A stretch of 64,000 nt of DNA from Flectonema sp. DT1601 (taxonomy: Eukaryota > Euglenozoa > Diplonemea > Diplonemida > Diplonemidae), in NCBI GenBank assembly GCA_964019425.1, contig OZ025839.1:694032-758031 (forward strand), given 5' to 3'. Under the pieces are notes generated by a model. It made no database searches, was not told the origin of the DNA, and saw only the letters and a list, made by a program, of their open reading frames with translations. The position numbers and the translations under genes were made by a program. This document shows positions 41,989 to 52,709 of the stretch, one piece after another; position 1 is the stretch's first letter; each line of letters opens with the position of its first letter.

Positions 41989-42575
41989 GGCTATCCTATT
42001 TTATTATTATTATTGCGACGAAGCAATTGCGAATTTTTTGCACTTGTTGGAGTTCGACATTTTCTTTTTTTGAAATTGTACTTCTTTGATACAAATATTT
42101 TTATGAATTTGTGTTTCTTCTGACGAAATTCGTTTCGTTATTACTTTTGATATTTTGACACGTGCAATTGACGGAAACTATTCTTCCCAATCGTGGACAG
42201 CATTCTTATTGACATGTTCGCTTTGGAAGTAAAGGTCGTTCTCGTTGGTGAAGAATTTCTCTTTTTAACATTCACTCAATGGAATCGTTTCTCTCAATTA
42301 TGAATTTGAGATTAACTTTTCTGAGAATCCTCCAAGCAGATTGATTTTACCTTCACTCCCGTTGGTATCATCACTAGAATGTGTTATATGAAGTGATGGG
42401 ATACGTGTTGTCTATTGTTACCTTAATGCTTTTTAATATCACAGCAAACAATATGATCGCAGTTGTTCAGCACTGCCTGAGTTGTGAAATGAGTGGCTAG
42501 TAGCAGCTGGTAATTGCCAGGGATTTTTGTTTAAAATTACTTTCTTTTCTACTCAGCAACAAGGTCGTTGCAAAA
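41989..42575. other. Intergenic, no gene
   Basis: AT-rich with no supported frame. A pyrimidine-AG (TTTCTTTTCTACTCAG) ends at 42556, 19 nt before the next ATG. Confidence 0.5.
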
Positions 42576-45500
42576 ATGAATACTTGCACTCATATCGAAC
42601 TAGATCCCGCTGTTGAAAATGAAATTATCAGTTTTATTTTGGAGTGCACAAACGACGAAGACGAGAAACAGCGCCGTTACAGTGGCATTGTAACAGGAAG
42701 GCCACCCCACAAGATAAATACTCTTTATTCAGTACTTAGGAAACTGGGATTCGGATACGGTTGTATTGAATATTGTCTCTCCAATCCGGCGATAACAACT
42801 CAACCGCATGCAGTTGATTACATGTGTTTGCGGGGACATCCAAAAGAACTTCCTGATGGATGGTCGCGTGCAAAGGTTTTGACGTCGACATCAACGCAAC
42901 TCCTCGAGAAACATCTCAATGAGATTCGATCAAAAGACCAGTCACCTGACTTGGAGTCGTTCCAACAACAACAACAACAGCAAGAAGAAGAAGAAGAAGA
43001 AGAAGAAGAAAAGGAACCTTCTCCTGTTATCGAGCCGTTACCAGCTCCTGTACCTGAAAAGCAAGTTTCGTTGTCCAGCAAACATGAAGAACCACCTGAC
43101 ACTTGGGAAGATGATAGCGATGACGACAAAGATGATGTCGTGGAGAAGATAACAGAAAATCCTCTTCCTGAAAAGCCAACCACAAGCGAGGAGAAAGCCA
43201 AACACATCGACCCAGTTCCATCCGCAACAGCTTCAGTAACAACAGATACTACATTGATTGATGTAAAAGACAAGAAGAAGGGGAAAAAAGAAAAGAAGGA
43301 CAAGAAGGAAAAGAAGCAAAAAAAGGATAAAAAGGGATCTGCAAGTAGCGACGAAGGTGATGAGAAGGGCACTAGGAAGGAAAAGAAAGATAAGAAAGAC
43401 AAGGCCGATAAAAAGGCAAAAAAGGAGAAAAAGGATCGAGAAAAGGGGAAGCGAATCCTAGAACAAATGGAAAAGGCAAAAGAAGAGGCGGCAGAGAAAG
43501 CAGAGAAAGAGGCGATTGCTGCAGCTGCAGCTGCAGAGGCGGATGAAGGGGATGAAGAAGATTGCCAAAAGACTGCTGAGAAGCCTACCCCGAAAGAAAA
43601 AAAGAAGAAGGGAAAGCAAAAAGGTCCAAACCCTTTGAAGCAGCTCCATCTGCAAAAGAAGGTCGTGGACTCAATGAAAAAAGCTGAAGAAGACAAGAAA
43701 GGTCCATCTGACTCGAAGCCAGTTAAAGGTATGCTCACACCTCAACAAGAAGAAACGCGGCGTGTTGAGCTCGACTCTCGTTGGAATGGAAAGACTCCAA
43801 GTGATCACTTGAAAGAACATTGTAAGAAAATATCTAATGCTGTTATATACGAAAAGCTCGCCAGCAATTCAGGTGACCCTCCAGCTACTCTTCGCATGCG
43901 TCTGGCTCTCGTTCCCGAGGGGACCAAAGCATTACAGATATCGTCAAGGGAGGAATACTCTCCCGATAAGTTCTTCTTCTCAGAGCAACATGGACGCGAT
44001 TACACCGCGACCATGGCACTCTACTCTCAACTGAGTAGTAAGAATATTCCTTTATTTAGATCACTTCCTCCATCCTATCGAGAGATGTGGTTATCTTGGG
44101 CTGCCGACGCCAAACAGGTGGAGCTGCAATGTAGGGAGGAAGGCGATTCAAGGAAAGCCTCGTTTGTTGCAAAGTTGGCTGAAATAGACAAGAAGATGAC
44201 ATCTGCAAACAAGAGTAGCTCAAAGAAGGTACCAAGCGCATCAACGACTAAGCGAATTGCCTACCGTCTTGAAGACGATTTTGATGGCGAAGACAGCGAT
44301 TCTGATGGTGACTCGTCTCCACCAACCCCAAAAGAACTTTCTCCTGCAGATCAAAAGGAGAAGGATGATTGGAATTCCAGAGTTGCAACCTCTTTGGAAA
44401 TGAAAAAATATCAGGACTGCCTTCCCGTATCTGGGATCAAAAATAGGCTGCTCAGCACCCTTCGCAAGACTCCTTGCGTTGTTGTAGCTGGTGAGACAGG
44501 TTGTGGTAAAACTACTCAGATTCCGAGGTATTGATTTCTACTAACTCTTTCAAAGGTTTTATTCTTTTTGTTGATGATCATAAAAACTAATAATTTATAA
44601 CACTACAGGTACATTCTCGAAGAAGCCGTTCAAGGAGCTGGTGCCTCAACAGTAAATATTATCTGCTGTCAGCCAAGAAGAATTGCTGCAGTCTCTGTAG
44701 CACAGCGTGTAGCGGATGAGATGGGAATTAAAATGGATTCGTTGGTGGGATACCACTTCAGAGGTACTCGCGTTGTGTCTCCGAATTGCCGACTGACATT
44801 TTGTACAACTGGAATACTACTTCGATATTTATTAAGCAACCCTTCGTTAGACGATTACACTCACGTCATTATTGACGAAGTACACGAACGGACGGTATGT
44901 TCTCAACCTCTTCATTCGTGAGACTGTTGTGTCGAAATATTATAAAACATCAGATCACCTCTCAGGAATAGAAATAATAAGAAAACAAAACAGCTTCAAA
45001 CGGACTTCCTACTTGAGATTCTACGGTCGCTGTTATTTACAAGAAAGGGTTTACGAGTAATTATTATGAGCGCAACGGTATAATTATTTTCTGGCAGAAG
45101 TGTAAGTTGTGGTGTCATTTCCTTTCTCTACATCTCACCAAACCAACAAACAGATCGATACCAGCACTTACACGTCATATTTTGGAGGAGCACCCCTGTT
45201 TACGGTTAGAGGAACTACGTATGTATTTTATGTTTGTGACTACTACTTCACGTCTTGAAGTTTAAGTAATGGTTTCATGGGATGGAGAGGTCCAATGAGA
45301 AAGAAGAAAAACAAAAAGAAAACAGATTTCCTGTTACACTGTCCTGGCTCGAAGATGTGATTGAAATGACGGGATATTCCGTCACAGCAAATCACTACAA
45401 AGTTTCCCACTCATCATTGACGAGAGAAGAAGTTGCCTCTCGAAAACGACTAGCAGATACCCTTCGCTACAGGAGAATGAGAAAGGGTACAGTTGATACG

Positions 45501-47148
45501 ATGGATATAATTGATGAAAGTGTTATAAATCCGGAGTTAATAGCTGCGGTACTTCGATTAATAACAAGAGATTACGGTGCAGGAGCAGTATTGGTATTCT
45601 TACCCGGTATTCAAGAAATTAATTCTGTTTATCAACATCTTACAAACTGCGAATCATTTAAACGTGGGTATCAAATAATGCCACTTCACAGTCTGTTGGG
45701 ACTGCAGGATCAAAAAGCAGTTTTCGCAAGACCTCCTTGTGGAGTTCGTAAAGTAATTCTCGCTACTAATATTGCTGAGGCCTCTGTTACAATACCAGAT
45801 GTTACATTCGTCATTGACAGCGGAAGAGTAAAGGAAGTTCGCTACGAGCACTCAAGCAAGGTACAGTGTCTTGTAAATACACACGTCAGCAAGTCATCAG
45901 CAGTTCAGCGCCGTGGTCGTGCAGGTCGTGTTCAGGAAGGTTTTTGTTTTTGCCTTTATAGTAGCGAGACTTTCGAACACATGCGAGACTATCAACTTCC
46001 AGAAATGCTTCGACTTCCTCTTCAAGATATTTGCCTTCAGATATGTAATCTCATAGAACTTAATCGAAGCTCATCATCCGGCGTGTCTGGTGTTAGTGAA
46101 TTCCTTAAGAAGTCGCTTAGTCCTCCCAATCAAGAAAGAGTATGTCAGTTTCTTTTGTACCCTTGTACAGCATGTAAGTTACGAATTTTTCTTTTTTTGT
46201 TTTGCTTTCTTAAGCTAACTGTTGCAATATCTACGAAACACACAACAGGTTGCAGCAGCCTTGGAATTACTGCTGGAGAGCGGTGCGATAACTGAGGATG
46301 AGAATGTCACTCCTCTGGGAGCCCAGTTATCAAACTTGCCTGTTGATATTCGTCTTGGTAAGACATTGTTGTTAGGAGCCGTACTGGGTGTTCGAGAAAT
46401 CTCTTCGATTATCGTCGCTGCTGAATCAGTAAAGTCTCCATTTTTGTTGAACTGCGGTGAACGGCAATTAGATTTTGCTGAAGGACAATGTGATCATCTC
46501 GGACTGTATCATGTTTTCAACAAGTGGAGGGAAGCAAGGAAGCAGGGGAATGAATTCTCATTTTGTCACGAAAACGGTGTTTCAGAGAGAACACTTCGAT
46601 CGATTCAAGATGAAGCGGATGATTTAAATAAACATCTTGAGAAAGAGAGTCTCGTAGTAGATGTGCCTGCGCTTTCACACAAAATTAAGACGTCTCGAAT
46701 TTTGCCAGCAGTGTTGTGCGGTGGAATGTATCCTAACATCTTAAAAGGTGAAAAGATTGCGAAGGCTTCTTGCTACCGCTGGCTCAGCCGTGAAGGAGAA
46801 GTAGTTCTCAATAGGGTTTCAATCAACCAGCATGTGACCCACTTTAATTCTCCTTATTTAGTATTTACGGAGAAGGCAAAAACTGGAAAAGCAACAGTTA
46901 GGGAAACGTCTTCATTTCATTACATCGCAATTCTGTTGTTTGCAGATCGCGTGTTGATAAACCACTCAGACCACTCAGTTATTGTTGGTGGATGGATGCG
47001 ATTTACAGGAACTCCGAGAACCTTATCCGCCATCAATGGATTGCGTCAGCTGTTGCAGACTCACATCGACTCTGTCATGACGCGGACTGAATGTTCTGTT
47101 TCTCCTCAAAAATTAATTCAACTGCTCTCCAAAGTTTTAGCTCTGTAG
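42576..47148 (+). CDS. DHX29-like DEAH/RHA RNA helicase, six exons
   Basis: Exons: 42576-44527, 44609-44894, 44994-45077, 45154-45218, 45326-46139 and 46249-47148; 1366 residues. Every junction falls in a conserved helicase block and restores it. Motif I GETGCGKT is at 639-646, motif II DEVHER from 740, SAT at 772-774, motif V NIAEASVTIPD, and motif VI QRRGRAGR at 990-997. HA2 and OB-fold regions follow. Before the core are a UBA-like N terminus, a very long Lys/Glu linker (about 130-370) and a WNGKTPSDHL...LPPSYREMW block as in DHX29. DHX29 binds the 40S ribosome and promotes scanning on structured 5' UTRs. DHX57 and YTHDC2 are relatives; the middle block favours DHX29. Introns are 76-109 nt. 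Confidence 0.9.
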
Positions 47149-47472
47149 TATTCTACGTCTGAGTCTTCAACAGGGACGGTACTTTATTCCCAACGAAGGG
47201 CTTTTTTGCGGCAAACACAATATTCTAACCTTATCGCTATTGTAGCGCTGTTACCCTTTCGGTTCTTGAGTTTAGAAATCGTCGTAAGGGTCTCTTTATT
47301 TTTTTAACAACTGAAGCCTGACTCTTTATTGTACTTTCTGTACCTAATTATTTACACAGTCATCATGGTCTATGGGGGTTAGCTGTCTTATCATTCAAGT
47401 TAATTATTTGATGTTATTTATTAGTTGTTGTCTTGTTCTATTTCTATATTCTAATCGTCAATAAGTTCAAAG
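47149..47472. other. Intergenic, no gene
   Basis: Nothing recognised. There is no clear pyrimidine-AG near the next ATG. Confidence 0.45.
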
Positions 47473-48561
47473 ATGTTTTTGATTTATGCGATTATATCCG
47501 CGGCAACTCTCGGGACAATATTCGATCCCATTGCGCAGACAGTGGCGTTGGATACTTTGAGGCCGCTCCCGGAACGTTTATTTGCTACTCCACCTGAGCT
47601 CATCTCAACTATTAATGATTGGCATTTTGCGATGATGAATGATGAAGACCGAAATGAGTGCTTTAGACGCGCAATTCATGAAGCAATTAGCCAAACACCT
47701 GATTCTGTGATTCTTGACGTGGGAAGTGGGAGCGGGTTGCTGTCGTTGTTGGCTGTTCAAAGTGGAGCAGCAAAGGTTTTTGCAATAGAAGGAAATGAGG
47801 CACTTGCCGAAGTATCAAAAAAAATTATAACTCGAAATAAGATGGAAGAAAGCATAACCGTACTCAACAACATCTCATCAAGTATTGGAGTTGGTGATAT
47901 CGGAAACACTAAAGTAGACATTTTAGTTTCTGAGGTTTTGGGAACCTTACTTCTTGGAGAAAGTGCAATAGAATATATGTCTGATGCGCGTGATCGTCTC
48001 TTAAAACAAAATGGCCGAGTTATACCTTCTGGAGCCGTACAGTTTGTTTCACTGATTTCGTCGTCAAAACTAAGATCTATTATAAAAGTTGATAAATGGA
48101 ACGGTTTAGATTTATCTGATTTCAATGCATTACAAGACACAGGTTCTCTTGTGTTTTCAAAACAATACGGGTTTCGGTTATCAGATGCGAGTCCATTAGA
48201 AGTTAGTCCTCAGCTTGAGATTTTCTCCGTTGATTTTATGACTGCTCAACCTGGTGAGATATCTTCACTTCCAATTATAATAAAATTTAAAGCTCTCCAC
48301 ACGGCTACTATTGATGCTTTTGTTTTCCATTGGACTGCTTGGACAGATCCTCAAAAGAAACTTAACATTAGCACTCACTGGACTGCTACTCAAAATAACT
48401 TTCAGAGAGACATGGCTTGGGGTCAGGCACTTCAGTTGGTTGAGGAAGGTGACCACTCCGTTCCCAGAGAATTTAATGTAAAAGAAGGCGAAGATTTAAC
48501 TGTTGAAGTATACAACGCAGATTCTTACACAGGTATATATGCCGTTTTAAAAAGAGGTTAG
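47473..48561 (+). CDS. Protein arginine methyltransferase-like enzyme with hydrophobic N terminus (PRMT7/9-like)
   Basis: 362 residues, starting at ATG 47473. After a hydrophobic N terminus (MFLIYAIISAATLGTIF) comes the PRMT pattern WHFAMMNDEDRNECFRRAI. SAM-binding motif I is LDVGSGSGLLSLL (D82, glycines 84-88), followed by an acidic end of strand 2 (AIEGN). The double-E loop SEVLGTLLLGES (E154, E163) places the substrate guanidinium. A C-terminal beta barrel includes a THW loop (ISTHW). PRMTs are normally cytosolic or nuclear; the N terminus here reads as a signal peptide or anchor and would put the enzyme in the secretory pathway, or it is a mitochondrial leader. Assignment to the PRMT7/9 branch rests on the DEDRN block. 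Confidence 0.83.
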   Translation: MFLIYAIISAATLGTIFDPIAQTVALDTLRPLPERLFATPPELISTINDWHFAMMNDEDRNECFRRAIHEAISQTPDSVILDVGSGSGLLSLLAVQSGAAKVFAIEGNEALAEVSKKIITRNKMEESITVLNNISSSIGVGDIGNTKVDILVSEVLGTLLLGESAIEYMSDARDRLLKQNGRVIPSGAVQFVSLISSSKLRSIIKVDKWNGLDLSDFNALQDTGSLVFSKQYGFRLSDASPLEVSPQLEIFSVDFMTAQPGEISSLPIIIKFKALHTATIDAFVFHWTAWTDPQKKLNISTHWTATQNNFQRDMAWGQALQLVEEGDHSVPREFNVKEGEDLTVEVYNADSYTGIYAVLKRG

Positions 48562-49006
48562 TCATACTACGGATTGATTCTAAGGAGGAGTCTAATTGCT
48601 ATCTCTTTTGTGTTATTATTTTGCGAACTCTTGTGAGTCTGCTTGCGGACCACTCTGCCTGTTGATGTTAATCGTTCTCCTGCATCAACGCGTCCCATTT
48701 GGATTTCTTAATTTTTTTTCTTTTTTATTAGTTTAGTGAGCTATTTCGTAACAAACTCGACGTGCACATTAAAATCATATTTTTCTTAAAAAATCATAAA
48801 TGAGGCAGCGTTGAATGAGTCTGATGCCATTCTGCGAGTGTTTCAATAAAATTAACGAGCGATCAAATGTGGACACAGTTGTCAACCTTTGGAAACTGTT
48901 AATGATGACCACCCAGTACTTGCATCTTATTTACTTATCCTAATATTCTTTTAATCAGACTAAGATTCCTCTGCTATCATCAAGAGAGTACTGAAGTCGG
49001 GTTGTG
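48562..49006. other. Intergenic, no gene
   Basis: No supported frame. TATTCTTTTAATCAG ends at 48958, 48 nt before the next ATG. Confidence 0.45.
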
Positions 49007-50539
49007 ATGGTATTTGTTAATGATGGAGCTCATGAGTTATTTTCTTTGAACTCACAGGACAACATGTATCCAGCTATTCCACCAGGTTGGTACAAGTCTC
49101 ACACTCATCGCAGTGTTGCGACTGGAGCACAAGTGACACCGTCGGGGAAGGTAGTTGCTACAAGAAACTGCGCATCGGGCGAAGAAATTCTGGAACAAAA
49201 CCCGACTTTCAGCAGTCCAGCGATAGTCGAAGCTGGAGAAGGTGTTGATGAACTTCGGAAACTCAACGACACGCTGCCAAGTTTAAAGCTGCCGGAGCCG
49301 GTAATTCCATTCGTAACTAATCTCTTGAAATGCGATTTACGAAAACTGAATAATACTTTCGCTGATTTTCAGAAAATTGCCCAAACGCTTGACAAACGCG
49401 ACTCTGTCTCGGCATTTACACTTGTGCATGTCTCAAAGAAGGTTCTTCCTTCTATTACGCACTCACATGTTCCACCTGAGTTGTTGGGTGCTGCAATTAT
49501 TGTGTTCTTGAGAGGGGCAATTCCGCATACCAGTGGGTGTCTTGCAAAGTCATCATTATTCAAAGTGATTTCGTTTATGAAAAAGGCAGTTAAACATACT
49601 CAAGCAAATTGCAGATACACTTGCAACATCGATCCAATATCTCAGAAAGTGTTTCTGACTTTAATAACCACGCAGGCTGTAGCAAAAGGAGATCAGTTAG
49701 TACTTCCACCCCATTCAGAACTTTGGGAAGACATTCTTTCTATTCAACTCAGTTGTGAAAATGCTGCCAGTCAGAAGATTCCTACACGAGTAAACAACGA
49801 CACGGGCGTTGCTCAAAAACTGAACTTTGCAAAATCACCGCCGGGAGAAGTGAAACAAATCCTTCTCCCCGGAAGGGGTGATACTCCAGGTAGGGTGGCA
49901 TTCACACTGGATAATGTATTTTCAAAAGAGGAGTGCGAAATGATGGACAACCTTGCATTTGGTTCGTGGGAAAATGTACTTCCGTACTCACAGATGCTAA
50001 AAACTGGAAAAGCAAATAATTACCGACTGCTGAAACAAGGTGGTGATATCCACGAAGCAATCAGGGATCGAATTATTGAGTACTCTCCAGTGTTTTGGAG
50101 TGGTTGTAAACTTGGTGATCTGAATGACAGACTAAGATTTATTCAATATGACAAGGGTGAGCGTTTCGTTGCTCACACAGATGGTGAATACAGCATCAAT
50201 GAGGGAAGTAGGAAAGGATGGAGGTCTTTTATAACAGTTCAAGTTTACTTAACTGACGGTATGACAGGAGGAACTACTCGTTTCATAGACGGTGATTCTG
50301 TCATCTGTGATGTTGTTCCCAAAGCAGGCAGAGTTCTTGTTTTTGAGCATTGCATGCGGCATACTGGTGAAGAAGTGACTTCTGATACAACAGCAAAGAA
50401 GATCATTCGAACTGAATTTCTTTATCAATCCCCGTCGGTTGAAACGTCGGATCCGAATCTGAGTCTTCCAACTGGCTGGAGGACGGGTGCTGATGGTCTC
50501 AACCTTCCACATTCTCAGTCTGTTCCTACTTGTTGTTAA
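49007..50539 (+). CDS. SET-like domain fused to a prolyl-4-hydroxylase-type 2OG-Fe(II) oxygenase
   Basis: 510 residues from ATG 49007. The C-terminal half is a canonical 2OG-Fe(II) oxygenase. It opens with FTLDNVFSKEECEMM; iron ligands are H390 and D392 (AHTDGEY) and H452 (CMRHTGEEV); the 2OG-binding basic residue lies in the IIRTEFLY strand. The N-terminal half resembles a SMYD-like SET domain: GKVVATRNCASGEEIL near 46, then QANCRYTCNIDP near 199 and FLTLITTQAVAKGDQLVL, the usual NHSCxPN / ATRxIxxGEEL arrangement. The catalytic SET Asn-His is degenerate (QANC for the usual NHSC), so methyltransferase activity is doubtful. The protein has no signal peptide, which places it in cytosol or nucleus. 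Fusion of these two modules is uncommon. Confidence 0.8.
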   Translation: MVFVNDGAHELFSLNSQDNMYPAIPPGWYKSHTHRSVATGAQVTPSGKVVATRNCASGEEILEQNPTFSSPAIVEAGEGVDELRKLNDTLPSLKLPEPVIPFVTNLLKCDLRKLNNTFADFQKIAQTLDKRDSVSAFTLVHVSKKVLPSITHSHVPPELLGAAIIVFLRGAIPHTSGCLAKSSLFKVISFMKKAVKHTQANCRYTCNIDPISQKVFLTLITTQAVAKGDQLVLPPHSELWEDILSIQLSCENAASQKIPTRVNNDTGVAQKLNFAKSPPGEVKQILLPGRGDTPGRVAFTLDNVFSKEECEMMDNLAFGSWENVLPYSQMLKTGKANNYRLLKQGGDIHEAIRDRIIEYSPVFWSGCKLGDLNDRLRFIQYDKGERFVAHTDGEYSINEGSRKGWRSFITVQVYLTDGMTGGTTRFIDGDSVICDVVPKAGRVLVFEHCMRHTGEEVTSDTTAKKIIRTEFLYQSPSVETSDPNLSLPTGWRTGADGLNLPHSQSVPTCC

Positions 50540-51008
50540 TACTTTAATAGTGTTGATAGTCACCACACGAATCTTATTCAAGTAGTCAGCACAGAACTGA
50601 GTAGTGTTTTGTTTTTTTATGAGGCAGAAAGCTTTTGTCATATTTTTTGTTCTTTCTATTCTTGCAATAGTGCTCCACTGATGATTATTTATCGTGGAAC
50701 GTGGTGGGGGTTTTTTTCATCTGGATCGATATTATTTTTCCTTTTCTTCTGTCGTCGTGGAATTCAGCTCAAATTTTAGATACGTGGTTGTGCCGTTGCT
50801 TTTAGAAACTGATAAGTTTTCCTGCAAAATTGTTGTGCCAAGCTAGATTTATTCAGGTCAGAGATTACTTGGTTTTTGTATTTCTTTTGCTTACAGGCGC
50901 TAACACAAGATGACGCACTGCCGGTATGAAGTGAATTGACCCTTTGTCAGTAGCTTCTGTTCAAAACTGTGTTCATTGTTTTCTATAATTTTAAAAGTGA
51001 TATTCAAT
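50540..51008. other. Intergenic with a 9-codon upstream frame
   Basis: A pyrimidine-AG (TTTCTTTTGCTTACAG) ends at 50896. An ATG at 50910 then opens a 9-codon frame before the main ATG at 51009. The rest is AT-rich with no gene. Confidence 0.45.
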
Positions 51009-51248
51009 ATGGGAAGAACATCGGGAATCTTTTGTTCGCAGGGTTACAAGGGATGTGTGTCTTTACCTGACCAAACAGCTGCTAACATTCCACCTGTTGC
51101 CAAACATGCAATCGGGTTAACTGATGAAAAGCAAGGAGTTACCTGTCAATCAAGAAATGGATCATACAAAGATATTACGGCACAGATGCCGGCAGATTTC
51201 AAAGTTGCTCCCGGAATGAAATTCTTTTGGAAAGGTGATCACTGTTAG
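51009..51248 (+). CDS. Small protein of unknown function, 79 residues
   Basis: ATG 51009. The product is hydrophilic with five cysteines (C9, C16, C56 and others) and no hydrophobic helix. It ends MKFFWKGDHC. Composition is balanced and not derived from simple repeats, which supports a real gene. No family is recognised. A signal for secretion is absent, so a small zinc-binding or redox protein is possible, but that is speculation. Confidence 0.55.
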   Translation: MGRTSGIFCSQGYKGCVSLPDQTAANIPPVAKHAIGLTDEKQGVTCQSRNGSYKDITAQMPADFKVAPGMKFFWKGDHC

Positions 51249-51947
51249 TGCTGTGAAGAGCGAAACTACTTCCACTGATTTAGACTTTTTCCTTTTGACT
51301 TCCCACAACACCTACACCTGAAGTCAAACTGTTGTTAGAACAATAGTTTCGTTAATGTAGTATTCACTTTGGACTGCTTTACACATCAAAGTAATACTAA
51401 TCACTAAAACAATACACTTACCACTTTTTCTTTTCTTAATCGCTTTCCTCGACATTTCACATGAGTCATCATAAATAACATTTACTTTGAAAGGATGACA
51501 AAACTAATGCCAGGCGATGTGCAATTAATATGACTCCATGCAAACCTTTATCACCTTTTAATCATCTCTCTACTCCAACAGTTAAATTGACAAGTTGCAT
51601 ACTGATGAAAACAATTGATTTCCTTACTTTTTTTTTTAAAATTTGTTTTGGGAAACCCCTAATTCCGACAAAGTTTTTTAAAATCCAGATTCAACACAAA
51701 GTTTCAAAAAGCCACCATAATAAATATTGGTCCCACGAGAGGTTGATAAATTTGTTGCTACCAAAATTGTAAATTTGGGATGAGACTTCAATTATTCACT
51801 GCAAGGCTTGTGGCTTACAGTACTCTCTTCTTTTGTAACGTTTTGAAGCAACACTCTCTTTGAAGTAACTGCTAATTGAGAATGATTCAAATGTGTTTTC
51901 TTTAAAAGAAAAAAAAAAAAGTGTAATTCCAGAACAGGTAACAAAAT
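51249..51947. other. Intergenic; doubtful 80-codon frame at 51530-51772
   Basis: An ATG frame at 51530-51772 encodes a basic protein rich in Lys, Phe, Ile and Leu. Its composition follows the local T/A richness and no domain is seen, so I do not call it. A short AG site (CCAGAACAG) ends at 51936 before the next ATG. Confidence 0.4.
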
Positions 51948-52556
51948 ATGCTTCTGCTTGTCGCTGCAATTTCAGCTGCGTTCTGTTCCTTCGCAATACC
52001 AGATGTCTTTCACGCAAAAATAGTAATAAAATCGCTTGTTTGTGATGCTAGCAAAGAGTATCCGACGTGCGAAAGAATCGCAGAAGTCAGTTTTGACAAA
52101 AAGCAAAGAAGGAGCAGAGTGTTGTGGCTAAAGGACTTTGAAGATGTACAAAGAACTTATATAAGACGACATGACTTAGGGAGAGAATATGAATTAAAAA
52201 CTATTTGTATTGAGGGAAATATTTGTGAAAAGAAGTGCATTCGAAGTGAACTACGAGAGGATATGGAAGTTATCGACCTGTCGGATATGCTGAGTGAGGA
52301 TCAGTCGACTTGTAGTTCCTCAAATAATTTTATTTTAAAAAATGGATTGACTGTCACCGCAGATCCGAAGACATCTTTTATCTCTTCAGTTGAGTCAAAA
52401 ACTGTTACCTGGACAATTCAATATTATGATAGTCCTCCCCCTGAAAGTCATTTCTTCGTTCCTCACTCATACAAACCAAAGGAACTCTGCGTTGAATCGC
52501 CAAACAATAACGGGTTCCCTTACATTCGCATGCTTGGTGGGCTTCTTATTATTTAA
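51948..52556 (+). CDS. Secreted or lumenal protein of unknown function, 202 residues
   Basis: It starts at ATG 51948. A signal peptide (MLLLVAAISAAFCSFA) is cleaved probably after residue 16-18. The mature part has at least seven cysteines in pairs (CDASKEYPTC, CIEGNICEKKC), mixed beta content and an acidic, Ser-rich centre. It ends in a short hydrophobic run (MLGGLLII), too short for a membrane helix but possibly a GPI-type signal remnant. No family is recognised. Confidence 0.68.
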   Translation: MLLLVAAISAAFCSFAIPDVFHAKIVIKSLVCDASKEYPTCERIAEVSFDKKQRRSRVLWLKDFEDVQRTYIRRHDLGREYELKTICIEGNICEKKCIRSELREDMEVIDLSDMLSEDQSTCSSSNNFILKNGLTVTADPKTSFISSVESKTVTWTIQYYDSPPPESHFFVPHSYKPKELCVESPNNNGFPYIRMLGGLLII

Positions 52557-52709
52557 GATCGCTTCGATATCAATAATGGTAATGGGCAGGGGATTCGATG
52601 TCTGATATTAACTGTTGGTCAGCAGGTTTGGCCGAATCCCATTTTGAGTTGCTTTGCTTTATATTAATTACGTTCAAGTCTCCCCTTCAGATTTCTCTTT
52701 TAAAAGAAA

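Noticed and set aside
42818..43738. 306-codon minus-strand Ser/Phe-rich frame
   Set aside because: Shadow of the Lys/Glu-rich linker of the DHX29-like helicase.
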